Below, piece after piece: positions 24,056 to 32,368 of a DNA stretch of 64,000 bases. Position numbers and translations under genes: made by a program. Source of the stretch: REEB509 sp049314555 (lineage in GTDB: Bacteria; Pseudomonadota; Alphaproteobacteria; Caulobacterales; Aquidulcibacteraceae); NCBI GenBank assembly GCA_049314555.1, contig JBMOEW010000013.1, positions 3,470 to 67,469 of the forward strand, given 5' to 3'. Position 1 is the stretch's first letter, and every line of letters starts with the position of its first letter. A model generated the notes under the pieces. That model saw only the letters and a program-made list of their open reading frames with translations, was not told the origin of the DNA and did not search any database.

Positions 24056-25195
24056 ATGAGCGACGTTTTTATCATCGGCGCGGGCATTCACCCGTTTGGC
24101 CGGCACGACGACAAGACCGCAGTGGACCAGGGCATTTTCGCCGTGCGCGAGGCTTTGGCCGATGCCGGGCTTGATTGGACGGATATCCAGTTTGCGTTTG
24201 GCGGCACCAGCGGGGGCAATTCTGATGCGATGCTGCCGCATTTGGGCCTGACCGGGGTTCAGTTCATCAACGTGTCAAACGGGTGCGCCACTGGCGGCTC
24301 GGCGTTGTTGTCGGGCTACTGGGCGATCAAGTCGGGAGAGTTCGATATCGGCATTGCGCTGGGCTTCGATAAGCATCCGCGCGGGGCCTTCAATGCCGAT
24401 CCGAAGGTTTGGGGTTTGCCGGATTGGTATGGCCAGACCGGGATGATGCTGACCACCCAGTTCTTTGGGATGAAGATCCGGCGCTACATGGACCTTTATG
24501 GGATCAGCGCCAAGACGCTTGGGCTGGTGGCAGAAAAGAGCTTCCAGAACGCCGTGCACGCGCCGCATGCGTGGCGCCGCTCAGAGGTGCCGCTTGACAC
24601 CATTTTGCAGGCGGAGCCGATCAATGATCCGCTCACAAAGTATATGTTCTGCAGCCCGAGCGAGGGCGGGGTGGCGTTGATTTTGGCGAGCGAGAAAAAA
24701 GCCAAGGAGCTGGGGCGCACGCAGTGCCGAATCCGCGGGGCGGCTGTCCGGACACGGTTGAATGGGTCGTTTGAGGTGTTTTCGCCTTCGCTTGATATCG
24801 AGCGAGGCAAGCCACCCACCGAGCTCGCGGCGAAGGCGGCGTTTGAGATGGCGGGGCTTGGGCCGTCTGACATCGATGTGGCGCAGCTGCAGGACACCGA
24901 AAGCGGCGCTGAAATCATGCACATGGCGGAAAACGGGTTTTGCCGCGATGGCGAGCAGGAGCAATGGTTGGCCGAAGGGCGCACCAAGATCGGCGGTGCG
25001 TTGCCGGTGAACACAGACGGTGGCTGTATTTCCTGTGGAGAGCCGGTGGCGGCATCGGGTTTGCGGCAGGTGTATGAAAACGTGGTTCAGGTGCGCGGTG
25101 AAGGCGGTGCCCGCCAAGTGGAAGGGGCGAAAATCGCCTACAGCCAAGTGTATGGCGCGCCCGGCCTTGCGGCGGTTTGCATCATCGGCAAGTGA
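24056..25195 (+). CDS. Thiolase-superfamily protein, probable lipid-transfer/aldolase type (Ltp2/SCP-x-like)
   Basis: 379-residue thiolase-fold protein. The nucleophile loop INVSNGCATGG has C77. The usual thiolase His in 'GHP.G.SG' is replaced: here CGEPVAASG gives E329. The C-terminal catalytic Cys loop is VYGAPGLAA with Y366. Loss of both His and second Cys argues against thiolysis. Ltp2-type retro-aldolases, which cleave a beta-hydroxy acyl-CoA side chain using tyrosines, show this kind of replacement and need a DUF35 partner, present 12 bp upstream. So a retro-aldol C-C cleavage of an acyl-CoA is the best guess; it remains inference. A terminator-like hairpin follows. Confidence 0.85.
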   Translation: MSDVFIIGAGIHPFGRHDDKTAVDQGIFAVREALADAGLDWTDIQFAFGGTSGGNSDAMLPHLGLTGVQFINVSNGCATGGSALLSGYWAIKSGEFDIGIALGFDKHPRGAFNADPKVWGLPDWYGQTGMMLTTQFFGMKIRRYMDLYGISAKTLGLVAEKSFQNAVHAPHAWRRSEVPLDTILQAEPINDPLTKYMFCSPSEGGVALILASEKKAKELGRTQCRIRGAAVRTRLNGSFEVFSPSLDIERGKPPTELAAKAAFEMAGLGPSDIDVAQLQDTESGAEIMHMAENGFCRDGEQEQWLAEGRTKIGGALPVNTDGGCISCGEPVAASGLRQVYENVVQVRGEGGARQVEGAKIAYSQVYGAPGLAAVCIIGK

Positions 25196-25390
25196 GGGAT
25201 TGGCGGGGACTTATCCCCGCCTCTTCCAGCTTGGGTATAGTCGCTTCATCCACACCGACATCGGAGATGAAGCGCTGTCCCTTCAGGGTGTGGAACGGCA
25301 GAATGGGAGGTGTGCAGACGAAGCGGTCTGTACAAGGACCATATCGAAGGTAAGCCCCCGTGCGAAAAGGGGTCGTTGAAGAGTCTGCCA
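25184..25390 (-). pseudogene. Possible decayed coding fragment
   Basis: The 341-bp gap 25222-25562 holds no convincing gene. On the reverse strand about 65 codons are open, ending at a TGA near 25184 inside the thiolase gene. They read like real protein (TPPILPFHTLKGQRF, then ISDVGVDEATIPKLEEAGI), but an in-frame TAG lies just upstream and no start codon or ribosome-binding site is found. The ending resembles C-termini of CoA-transferase or similar enzymes only vaguely. It could be a remnant of a lost gene or chance. Confidence 0.2.
25202..25221 (+). terminator. Hairpin after the thiolase-like gene
   Basis: GGCGGGGA (25202-25209) and TCCCCGCC (25214-25221) form a perfect 8-bp stem with a CTTA loop, 6 bp after the stop codon. 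No T tract follows, so it may only slow or protect the transcript end. Confidence 0.5.
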
Positions 25391-25562
25391 GAACGTGCGC
25401 GAGGCAGGCCTACCGTGCGGCGGTGGTTGGGGTGATCGAACCCGCAATCATCCAGATACAAACAAAACGGCACCGCCGGATCAGCGCGCCCACCGCCGCT
25501 GCCCGATCTTCTCCGCACGGTGCTCGGGCCGATGCGGCTCTTGGTGTTTGGCGTTGTTTGCT

Positions 25563-26225
25563 TCAGCTGTTTGGCAGCGCATCCGGCTGATTATCGGGGT
25601 GAGCCGCGATGAAAGCCGGGTGGGATTGGCTTGCGGCATAGACCCGCGCCAACAGGGGGTAATCGGCCAGATCGATGGCGTAGCGAGAGACGCCGGCAAA
25701 CAGCTGTGGCACGACGCAGCAGTCTGCCAGGGTTGGCGCAGCGCCCCAGCACCAGGGCCCGGGGCCTGCGCCAGAGGGGCCGTTTGCAATCATCGCTTCG
25801 AGCGCTTTGAGCCCCTCAACGCACCAGCGTTTGGCAAAGGCCATTGCGTCAGGTTCTGATAATCCGTGGTCGGTTCGCAGGGAAACCAGGACGCGCATGT
25901 TGCCCAAGGGGTGGATGTCGCAGGCCACGAGGCTCGCGATTGCGCGCACCTGGGCGCGGGCCATCGGGTCTTTGGGCAGAAGGGCTGGTTCAGGGTAGGC
26001 TTCTTCCAGCCATTCCAGGATGGCGGGGCTTTGGTTTAGCGCTTGGCCATCGATCAGCACGGCGGGCACCAGGCCTTGCGGATTGATCTGCAGATAGGCC
26101 GGCTGCTTGTGTTCGCGGGCGCGCAGGTCCACGGTTTTGTGTTCGAAGGGGATGGCCTTCAGGTGCAGAGCGATCCGTGTGCGGTGCGATGTGCCCGAGC
26201 GGAAATAGTCGATCAGGGTGATCAT
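25563..26225 (-). CDS. maiA: Maleylacetoacetate / maleylpyruvate isomerase (zeta-class GST)
   Basis: 220-residue zeta-class glutathione transferase. DYFRSGTSHRTRIALHLK is the signature SSxSxRVRIAL-type active-site loop (about 5-22), NPQGLVPAVLIDGQALNQSPAILEWLEEAYP the glutathione site, and CDIHPLGNMRVL the zeta-class helix. It isomerises maleylacetoacetate or maleylpyruvate to the fumaryl form in homogentisate or gentisate breakdown. The start overlaps the FAH-family stop by 4 bp (ATGA, 26222-26225), so both are made together, as in nag/gentisate operons. No ring-cleaving dioxygenase lies beside them. Confidence 0.9.
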   Translation of the reverse strand: MITLIDYFRSGTSHRTRIALHLKAIPFEHKTVDLRAREHKQPAYLQINPQGLVPAVLIDGQALNQSPAILEWLEEAYPEPALLPKDPMARAQVRAIASLVACDIHPLGNMRVLVSLRTDHGLSEPDAMAFAKRWCVEGLKALEAMIANGPSGAGPGPWCWGAAPTLADCCVVPQLFAGVSRYAIDLADYPLLARVYAASQSHPAFIAAHPDNQPDALPNS

Positions 26226-26839
26226 GTGAGCACGATCTCCAAGGCACCGATGCCCTCCACTTCCGCCTGGGCGCGATCGCCCCTGTGCAGCGCGCCAACG
26301 CCGGCGGGCGTCCCGGTGAAGATCACGTCGCCCGGCTGAAGCGTCCAAATGGTGGAAAGATGCGCGATGATTTCGGCCGGCTTCCAGATCATATCTGAAA
26401 TGCAGGACTGCTGACGAACTGTGCCGTTGACGGATAAACTTATCCCCGCGCGCTGTGGATGGCCGATGATCTCTGCGCGGACGAAAGGTGAGATTGGCGC
26501 CGACGCATCAAATGCCTTGGCGCGTTCCCAAGGTTGGCCCTTTGCTTTGAGTTCGGCCTGGCGGTCTCGCTTTGTGAGGTCGATGCCAACGGCGTAGGCT
26601 TCAATGTGGTCTAGCGCGGTTTCTGTTGGGATCGCGTTGCCACCGATCCCTAAGCGCAGCACCAGTTCCACCTCGTGGTGGAGGTCTTGCGTATCTGGGG
26701 GGTACGGGATTTCCGGGCCCGGAACCAGGGCGCTGGCCGGCTTCATGAAGAAAAACGGCGGCTCGCGGGTGTCTGCGCCCATTTCGGCGGCATGGGCTGC
26801 ATAGTTGCGACCGACGCAAAACACGCGGCTTTGAGCCAT
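26222..26839 (-). CDS. Fumarylacetoacetate hydrolase family protein (fumarylpyruvate hydrolase-like)
   Basis: 205-residue single-domain FAH enzyme: FCVGRNYAAHAAEMG at the N-terminus, PFFFMKPASALVPG, the metal-binding HHEVELVLRLG (Glu-x-Glu), DLTKRDRQ and the C-terminal LQPGDVIFTGTPAGVG. Size and motifs match fumarylpyruvate hydrolase (NagK) more than full-length fumarylacetoacetase. It would cleave the fumaryl product of the coupled isomerase into fumarate plus pyruvate or acetoacetate. The ATG at 26839 (MAQSRV) has AAGGA before it. Confidence 0.9.
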   Translation of the reverse strand: MAQSRVFCVGRNYAAHAAEMGADTREPPFFFMKPASALVPGPEIPYPPDTQDLHHEVELVLRLGIGGNAIPTETALDHIEAYAVGIDLTKRDRQAELKAKGQPWERAKAFDASAPISPFVRAEIIGHPQRAGISLSVNGTVRQQSCISDMIWKPAEIIAHLSTIWTLQPGDVIFTGTPAGVGALHRGDRAQAEVEGIGALEIVLT

Positions 26840-26911
26840 GGCTGATCCTTCCGGGTCTTTGCTGGGTCTGTGGCCCAAACCATCGGTGTTGCGCGGCGGG
26901 AAAGCAAGGGG

Positions 26912-28498
26912 TCAGGCGGCGGCTTGGGCCTTGTCTTGGGCCGTGTTTGGGGGGCTCGCGGTGGCCTGCGGCATGACCTGCATCCGGTCCAGGAAGGGGG
27001 TGCGGGCGGACAGTTCGGTGGCCATCGTGGTGAGGATGTCGCGTTCGGTGCTGGGCTCTGAGACCGCTTGTCCGTTTTGGCTCATGCGCTCGCCGCGGGC
27101 CGCCAGGATTTGCTGGACAGCTGCCGCTTGGGCTGCGGGTTCTGTTGCACCGCGGGCGCGGGCCCCCAGCAACATCGCCTGGATGCGATTGACGGGGGTC
27201 GCACCGCCGGTCACCGGGCTTGCCATAAAGCCGGGGCTGACGCCGGACTCTGCTTGGCGCAGGAAGTGGGCATTGAGTTTGGCAGTGCGCTGTGCGGCCT
27301 GGATTTGGGTGGCCTGCGGTTGGACCGCAGCCACATCGCCGACCGACGACAAAACCAGCAGGGCTTCGATGGCGTGGCGCCAATCAACGCGCGCGGGGCG
27401 GGCCGCTTCCAAAATCTCATAGCCGTTCAGCGCTTCACCGCGGGCTAGAACGTCTGGAACGGGTCCAAACGCTTCTTCGCGCAGGCGCACTTCTCCCAGC
27501 GCGCCGGGGGCGGCGAGCTTGATCTGGTCGCGGGGCTTGGTGAGCATGAAGCGTTCTGAGAGCAAGGCGTGGCGGCGCTCATTCTGGTCCATGCGGCGGG
27601 CCCCTTTTACCCAAAGGTCGCGGCGGAACTGTTGGTTTGTCAGCACGTCGCGGACGGTTTGGGCAAAGAGCGGATCCTTGATTTTGGAAAGCAGCTCCAT
27701 GTGGGCGGCCGTCAGGTTCATCGGATCGACCGCTTCGATCGTGTTGGTGGAGCCGGCGTAGGTGAGCTTGGCGTCCTGCAGGGTTTCGGCCACTTCGCTG
27801 AAGTACAGCGGCTGCCACGTGGCGTTGAGGTATTCATGGATCAAATAGGTTTTGTCCATTTTGCGCACGGCCTCAAAGCGCTCTTTGGCCGTTGGCAGGG
27901 ACCGCGCGACGCCGGGATCGACCGCGAGCAGGTTTTGGGCAAACTCCAGCGCCGCATCGAGGTTGGCGTAGCGGCCTGCGCCGGGGGCGGACATTCTTTG
28001 TGCGTGCTGCGCCATGATGTGGCGGATCGGGGCCATCGCGGTCCAGCCGGGCATCGTGTTGTAGCTGATGTAGGCGACGCCGCCGAGGCGCAGTTTGCGG
28101 CGCAGGAAATCGGCGATAATCGCACGGTTATCCCCGTCCACCCAAGTCCAGATACCATGAAGGCCGATGAAATCGAATTCGGGGAGGTCGTCGCGGGCGC
28201 AGAACTCCGCGAAGGATTGGTCGGCGATGTTGGTGGCGGTGCCGGCCGCGGTGAGCATCTCGTGCGCGGAGGAGGCATGGGAGGGGTTGATGTCTGTGCC
28301 CCACCACTGGGTTTCGCTGGCGGCGGCGTGAATGGCCAGGGAAACGCCGCGGCCGAAACCGAGTTCGCAGGCGGTGGCCACTTCGGGCGGCTGGTAGCCC
28401 GCCTGGATCAGCGCAAGTCGGGCCCGCCAAGGGTTCATTTCGGTGATATAGCCGGCCGTGTAATCGACATCCGTTACGTATCCCGCCGACCAGCTCAT
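26912..28498 (-). CDS. Class I SAM methyltransferase with methyltransferase regulatory domain
   Basis: 528-residue protein. The N-terminal methyltransferase domain (about 10-190) has ACELGFGRGVSLAIHAA as the SAM-binding glycine loop and TDINPSHA as the acidic motif II, with GIWTWVDGDNR downstream. The middle (about 200-300) matches the 'methyltransferase regulatory domain' layout (RKMDKTYLIHEYLN, PLYFSEVAETLQDAKL). The C-terminal 230 residues are Ala-rich with no known motif. Such proteins are found in many proteobacteria without known substrate. The ATG has AAGGAGCGG before it. Lies alone, divergent from the beta-helix gene. Confidence 0.85.
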   Translation of the reverse strand: MSWSAGYVTDVDYTAGYITEMNPWRARLALIQAGYQPPEVATACELGFGRGVSLAIHAAASETQWWGTDINPSHASSAHEMLTAAGTATNIADQSFAEFCARDDLPEFDFIGLHGIWTWVDGDNRAIIADFLRRKLRLGGVAYISYNTMPGWTAMAPIRHIMAQHAQRMSAPGAGRYANLDAALEFAQNLLAVDPGVARSLPTAKERFEAVRKMDKTYLIHEYLNATWQPLYFSEVAETLQDAKLTYAGSTNTIEAVDPMNLTAAHMELLSKIKDPLFAQTVRDVLTNQQFRRDLWVKGARRMDQNERRHALLSERFMLTKPRDQIKLAAPGALGEVRLREEAFGPVPDVLARGEALNGYEILEAARPARVDWRHAIEALLVLSSVGDVAAVQPQATQIQAAQRTAKLNAHFLRQAESGVSPGFMASPVTGGATPVNRIQAMLLGARARGATEPAAQAAAVQQILAARGERMSQNGQAVSEPSTERDILTTMATELSARTPFLDRMQVMPQATASPPNTAQDKAQAAA

Positions 28499-28648
28499 AA
28501 CCGCTCCTTCGCTGTGATTCGATCATACTCGCCGGAATTGGTTACCAAGAAGCTGTTGACGGTTAACCGCTTGATGGATGCCTTAGCGCATGCGACGGTT
28601 TGGGCCTCTAAAGGCAGGGCGAAACGCCCGCACGACGGGGAGGAATGG

Positions 28649-29911
28649 ATGCAACGCGGTCTTCCACTGATGATGAAGCTTTGCGCTGCGGTGGCATTTT
28701 TGGCGATTGCCTCGTGTTCGCCGGGGGTGCCGCAGCGCCAGGAGGGGCAGCTGCGCGATTTGACCAACGCCAATCGCAGCTATCAGGAGGATTTGGTGGG
28801 GGCGCTGGTGGAGGCGCAACCCGGCACGGTGATTGAGATTCCGGCCGGCGTCTTTGTGATCGACAGCGGCCTTGCGCTGAATGTGGATGGCGTAACGCTG
28901 CGCGGGGCGGGGATGGACAAAACGGTGCTTAGCTTTCGCGGGCAGACCGGTTCGGCCCAGGGGTTGTTGGTGACCACGAGCAACTTTACGATCGAAGATT
29001 TGGCGATCGAAGATGCGCCGGGGGATGGGTTGAAGATCACCGATGGTGAGAACATCATTATCCGCCGCGTTCGGGCGGAATGGACGGGTGGTCCGGCGAC
29101 GGAAAATGGCGCGTACGGACTGTATCCGGTGCAGGTGCGTAATCTGTTGGTGGAAGACTGTGTGGCGATCGGGGCAAGCGACGCTGGAATCTATGTGGGG
29201 CAATCCCAGAATGTGGTTGTGCGCCGCAATCGAGCTACCCACAATGTGGCGGGGATTGAGATTGAAAACACCGTCGATGCGGATGTTTATGAGAACGTGG
29301 CGACGGAAAACACCGGCGGGATCTTGGTGTTCAACATGCCGCAACTTGAGGTGACCGGGGCGCGGACCAGAGTTTATAACAACCGGGTTTTTGCCAACAA
29401 CACCGCCAACTTTGCGCACGCGGGAACGCCTGTGGCAAGCGTTCCGGCCGGGACCGGTGTGATCATCAATGCCAACGATCAGGTGGAGATTTTCGACAAC
29501 GAGTTGGCCGACAACAACACCGCCAACATCGTCATCTCGTCGTTGTATTCCACCGGTTACGCGGAGGCTGCGCGGGCGTCCGGTTTTGACGCGTACCCGG
29601 AAAGCATCCTGATCACGGGCAATCGGTTTTCGGGCGGTGGTTCAGCACCCGATGGGCTTGAGTTGCAGGCCTTGCGCGTTGCGGTGGCGGGGCCAATGGG
29701 GCGGCTGCCCGATGTGCTTTGGGACGGCTATGTGGACGGTGCCAAGCTCGTCGATGGCCAGGTGCCTGAGGCGTTGCGCATTTGTTTGGACAACGGGGAG
29801 GCTGGCATTGTAAATGCGGATGGCCCCAACGGGTATCGCAATCCGTCTATGGACCGTGCGGCCCACGCCTGCACGCTGCCACGTCTGCCCGCCGTTGTGT
29901 TGCCATGGTGA
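28649..29911 (+). CDS. Parallel beta-helix repeat lipoprotein (partner of diheme cytochrome)
   Basis: 420-residue exported protein. The N-terminus MQRGLPLMMKLCAAVAFLAIASC is a lipoprotein signal with lipobox IASC (acylated Cys about 23). The body is a right-handed parallel beta-helix with repeated short strands (LLVTTSNFTIEDLAIEDAPG, NIIIRRVRAEW, NLLVEDCVAIGAS, NVVVRRNRATHN, DADVYENVATEN). From memory this is the TIGR03805-type protein that is almost always encoded next to the HNE_0200-type diheme cytochrome, exactly as here (7-bp overlap). Role unknown; a carbohydrate- or surface-binding periplasmic pair is likely. GGGGAGGA precedes the ATG. Confidence 0.88.
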   Translation: MQRGLPLMMKLCAAVAFLAIASCSPGVPQRQEGQLRDLTNANRSYQEDLVGALVEAQPGTVIEIPAGVFVIDSGLALNVDGVTLRGAGMDKTVLSFRGQTGSAQGLLVTTSNFTIEDLAIEDAPGDGLKITDGENIIIRRVRAEWTGGPATENGAYGLYPVQVRNLLVEDCVAIGASDAGIYVGQSQNVVVRRNRATHNVAGIEIENTVDADVYENVATENTGGILVFNMPQLEVTGARTRVYNNRVFANNTANFAHAGTPVASVPAGTGVIINANDQVEIFDNELADNNTANIVISSLYSTGYAEAARASGFDAYPESILITGNRFSGGGSAPDGLELQALRVAVAGPMGRLPDVLWDGYVDGAKLVDGQVPEALRICLDNGEAGIVNADGPNGYRNPSMDRAAHACTLPRLPAVVLPW

Positions 29912-31035
29912 TTGGGCGTTTCCTGATTGTGCTGTTGGCCCTGCTGGGCTTGTTGTCCTGCGCTGCGGCTGCGCGGATGCAGCCCACTTTTCATGCGCAG
30001 AGCGATCCGGCGCTTTTGTCGGAATGGGGCATGGTGCAGGTGGGTGCGGGGCGGCTCGCTGTTGGTGAGGGGGTGGTGGCCTACCAGTTGAACACCGCGC
30101 TGTTCAGTGATTACGCGCAGAAGTTTCGGACCGTATGGCTACCCGAAGGGGAGAGCGCGCCATATACCGCAGACGGCGCGTTTGACTTCCCCGTTGGCAC
30201 GGTGGTGACCAAGACATTTTACTATCCGCAGGCGGAGGATGGGGGCCAGGTTCTGCAGACTCTGCCAGCCCAGACGGTGGTGGATGCGACCGGCTTAGCG
30301 CTTGCGGGGATGCGGCTGATTGAGACCCGCGTGCTTGTGCGCCGGCAGGCCGGTTGGCAGGCGGCGGTTTACCTGTGGAATGACGCGCAAACCGACGCCA
30401 CGTTGAAGCGCAGTGGGGGGCGGGTCGATTTAAGGTTGATGCGCGATGATGGGCGCGAAGAGGCGTTCATCTATGCGGTGCCTAATGTCACGCAGTGTGC
30501 GGCGTGCCATGCTTCGCAGGGCGGGGCCAACTTGCATCCGATCGGCCTACAGGGGCGGCATGTAAACCGGGACGGCTTGCCTGGGTTTGAGGGGCCAGCG
30601 GGGCAAATCGAACGGCTGGTGGCTGTTGGGTACTTGCGCGACGTTCCGGGGGCTGATCTTCCGGCGGCGGCTCCGTTTGAGGGGGCGCATGCCGATGTGG
30701 CGGCCCAGGCGCGGGCCTATCTTGATATCAATTGTGCACATTGCCACAACCCGCGCGGACCGGCGGACACCTCCGGCTTGTATCTGGACGCTGCAAGTGC
30801 GCTTGGGCCCGCGTTCGGGGTGTGCAAGCCGCCGGTTGCGGCGGGGGCGGGAACTGGGGATTTGCGGTTTGATGTTGTTCCCGGCGCTCCCGATCAATCG
30901 ATCCTTTTGCACCGTTTGCTCTCCGACAAATCGGCGGAGATGATGCCGGAAATTGGCCGGGCGCTCGCGCACGAGGAGGGGGCGGCGCTGATCTCTGCTT
31001 GGATTGCGCAAATGCCTGGGCAGTGTGGCGGTTAG
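29905..31035 (+). CDS. Diheme c-type cytochrome-like protein (SO2930/HNE_0200 family)
   Basis: 376-residue exported protein with a lipoprotein-type leader (LLALLGLLSC at 11-20). Two CxxCH haem sites are seen: CAACH in TQCAACHASQGG and CAHCH in NCAHCHNPRGPADTSGL. The first half is a beta-rich domain (YQLNTALFSDYAQKFRTVWLP, FPVGTVVTKTFYYP). This matches the family found beside beta-helix proteins in Hyphomonas and Shewanella. Likely a periplasmic or outer-membrane electron-transfer protein working with the preceding lipoprotein. The ATG at 29905 overlaps the previous stop by 7 bp, giving translational coupling. Confidence 0.87.
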   Translation: MVIGRFLIVLLALLGLLSCAAAARMQPTFHAQSDPALLSEWGMVQVGAGRLAVGEGVVAYQLNTALFSDYAQKFRTVWLPEGESAPYTADGAFDFPVGTVVTKTFYYPQAEDGGQVLQTLPAQTVVDATGLALAGMRLIETRVLVRRQAGWQAAVYLWNDAQTDATLKRSGGRVDLRLMRDDGREEAFIYAVPNVTQCAACHASQGGANLHPIGLQGRHVNRDGLPGFEGPAGQIERLVAVGYLRDVPGADLPAAAPFEGAHADVAAQARAYLDINCAHCHNPRGPADTSGLYLDAASALGPAFGVCKPPVAAGAGTGDLRFDVVPGAPDQSILLHRLLSDKSAEMMPEIGRALAHEEGAALISAWIAQMPGQCGG

Positions 31036-31559
31036 CGAAGGCGTTCGTAGAGGTTGGCTGGGCTTGTGGCGTGTTCGGATTGTTGGAAGAAGCTGTATCT
31101 TGCCTTTTCCGCCACACGAATGGAGGCGAGGTTTTCGGGATCGATCATGCAGACAGTGCGGGGTGTTTTGCGGGCATTGTCGTGCCAGGCCAAAGCCGCT
31201 TGGATGGCTTCTGTGGCCAAGCCACGGCCGGTGGCGCTTGGGCTGAGCACCCATCCGGCCTCTGGCGTATCATCAAAGGCGGGGCCGATGTTGCGCCGAA
31301 AATCCGCCATGCCAACATCGCCCAAATAGGTGCCGGAACGTGTGTCGCATACTGCCCAATAGCCATAGCCCACAAGGCTCCAAAGCCCCATGTAGCGCAT
31401 CAGGCGGAACCAGCAGTCCTGGTCTGAGGCGGGCTTGCCGCCGATGTGGCGGGTTACAACGGGATCGGACCAAATGGCGCGCAGGGGTTCAAAATCCTGA
31501 CGGGTGTGCGCGCGAAGGGTTAGTCGATCTGTGTGGAGAGTGGGCGCTTGATGCGACAT
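31032..31559 (-). CDS. GNAT family N-acetyltransferase (RimJ/RimL type)
   Basis: 175-residue acetyltransferase: HTDRLTLRAHTRQDFEPLRAIW is the RimJ-like N-terminus, GDVGMADFRR the central strand, EAGWVLSPSATGRGLATEAIQAAL contains the acetyl-CoA pyrophosphate loop (Q/RxxGxG/A variant ATGRGLATEA), and ENLASIRVAEKARY the C-terminal motif. It acetylates an N-terminal or small-molecule amine. Ends 4 bp inside the cytochrome's stop region (convergent overlap). The ATG at 31559 is chosen by family alignment; it lacks a strong Shine-Dalgarno. Confidence 0.9.
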   Translation of the reverse strand: MSHQAPTLHTDRLTLRAHTRQDFEPLRAIWSDPVVTRHIGGKPASDQDCWFRLMRYMGLWSLVGYGYWAVCDTRSGTYLGDVGMADFRRNIGPAFDDTPEAGWVLSPSATGRGLATEAIQAALAWHDNARKTPRTVCMIDPENLASIRVAEKARYSFFQQSEHATSPANLYERLR

Positions 31560-31581
31560 CGGATCATCCGTGTAGGGAATG

Positions 31582-32301
31582 TTAGATGGTTTGGCGCAGC
31601 TCCACAAGCTCATACCAAGTTTGCATATAGCCGCCGACACCGCCCTTTACAAAGATCGCGTCTTCATCGGCCGTGACCCAAAGATCGTAGCGGGGATGAG
31701 CGCCGATCAAACCACTGTCGCCTGGGTCGATAAACTGGAGGTGGCGGCAGGCGAAGGTGCCGGCCGGCGTGGTGACGCTTTCATCCCCTAGATAAAGGCC
31801 ATCAATCTTGGCCGGTGCCAAAAGTGGGGGCGTCGCGCCGCGGTGATCGGGTGAGGGGAGCCACAGGTGAAAGGTTTTGCGCTGCTCGCCGCCAAAATCC
31901 TGGCGCCCGAGGAAGTATCCATCGGCCACAATCGGGTGGGTTCCGAAGCCGTCGATGGGGCGCTCCAAGCTAATCCGTTGGCTGATGGATCCGATCGTTG
32001 GGCCGTAGCTGTCACAGGTGATCCAATCGGGGCCGAACCGAAAGAAACCCGCACCCGCAAACTGATCGGCTAAGGTCAATCGCACGAAGCAATCGCTTGG
32101 GGCTCCTGACGGATCCATCGAGAAGATCACATCGCGAAGGACGCTGGGGTCTGGCTCTTCGATTTCGCAGATCGCCCGCAGTGTGGTTGATCCATCGCCA
32201 TGGTGGGTGAAGGTAAAGCGTTCTTGGCCGCGGACTTCGTCCAGGCGTTCTGGCTTTTTGGAGGTGTATTTGATCAGGCCGCTGACGGTGCGGTGGTGCA
32301 T
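31582..32301 (-). CDS. Conserved hypothetical protein, 239 aa
   Basis: I do not recognise a named family. The protein is soluble, beta-rich and has no signal peptide or membrane segment. It reads as two beta-sandwich-like halves (TFTHHGDGSTTLRAICEIEE near the N-terminus; DGLYLGDESVTTPAGTFACRHLQF, YDLWVTADEDAIFVKGG near the C-terminus). The late segment resembles DUF3108-type 'tpaGtf.c.h....dg...lWv..d...lv' repeats, only a hint. It lies 67 bp after the receiver gene and 22 bp before the acetyltransferase, all on the reverse strand. Confidence 0.75.
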   Translation of the reverse strand: MHHRTVSGLIKYTSKKPERLDEVRGQERFTFTHHGDGSTTLRAICEIEEPDPSVLRDVIFSMDPSGAPSDCFVRLTLADQFAGAGFFRFGPDWITCDSYGPTIGSISQRISLERPIDGFGTHPIVADGYFLGRQDFGGEQRKTFHLWLPSPDHRGATPPLLAPAKIDGLYLGDESVTTPAGTFACRHLQFIDPGDSGLIGAHPRYDLWVTADEDAIFVKGGVGGYMQTWYELVELRQTI

Positions 32302-32368
32302 GGCGCGTCTCCCCTGGGGCGCGCTTGGTATATCATTTGGTGCGGGAATGTCATTCCCATCCTGGAGG

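Noticed and set aside
23471..24241. Upstream extension of the CoA ligase frame
   Set aside because: Overlaps the divergent DUF35 gene and has no similarity; a strong ribosome-binding site marks the ATG at 23470.
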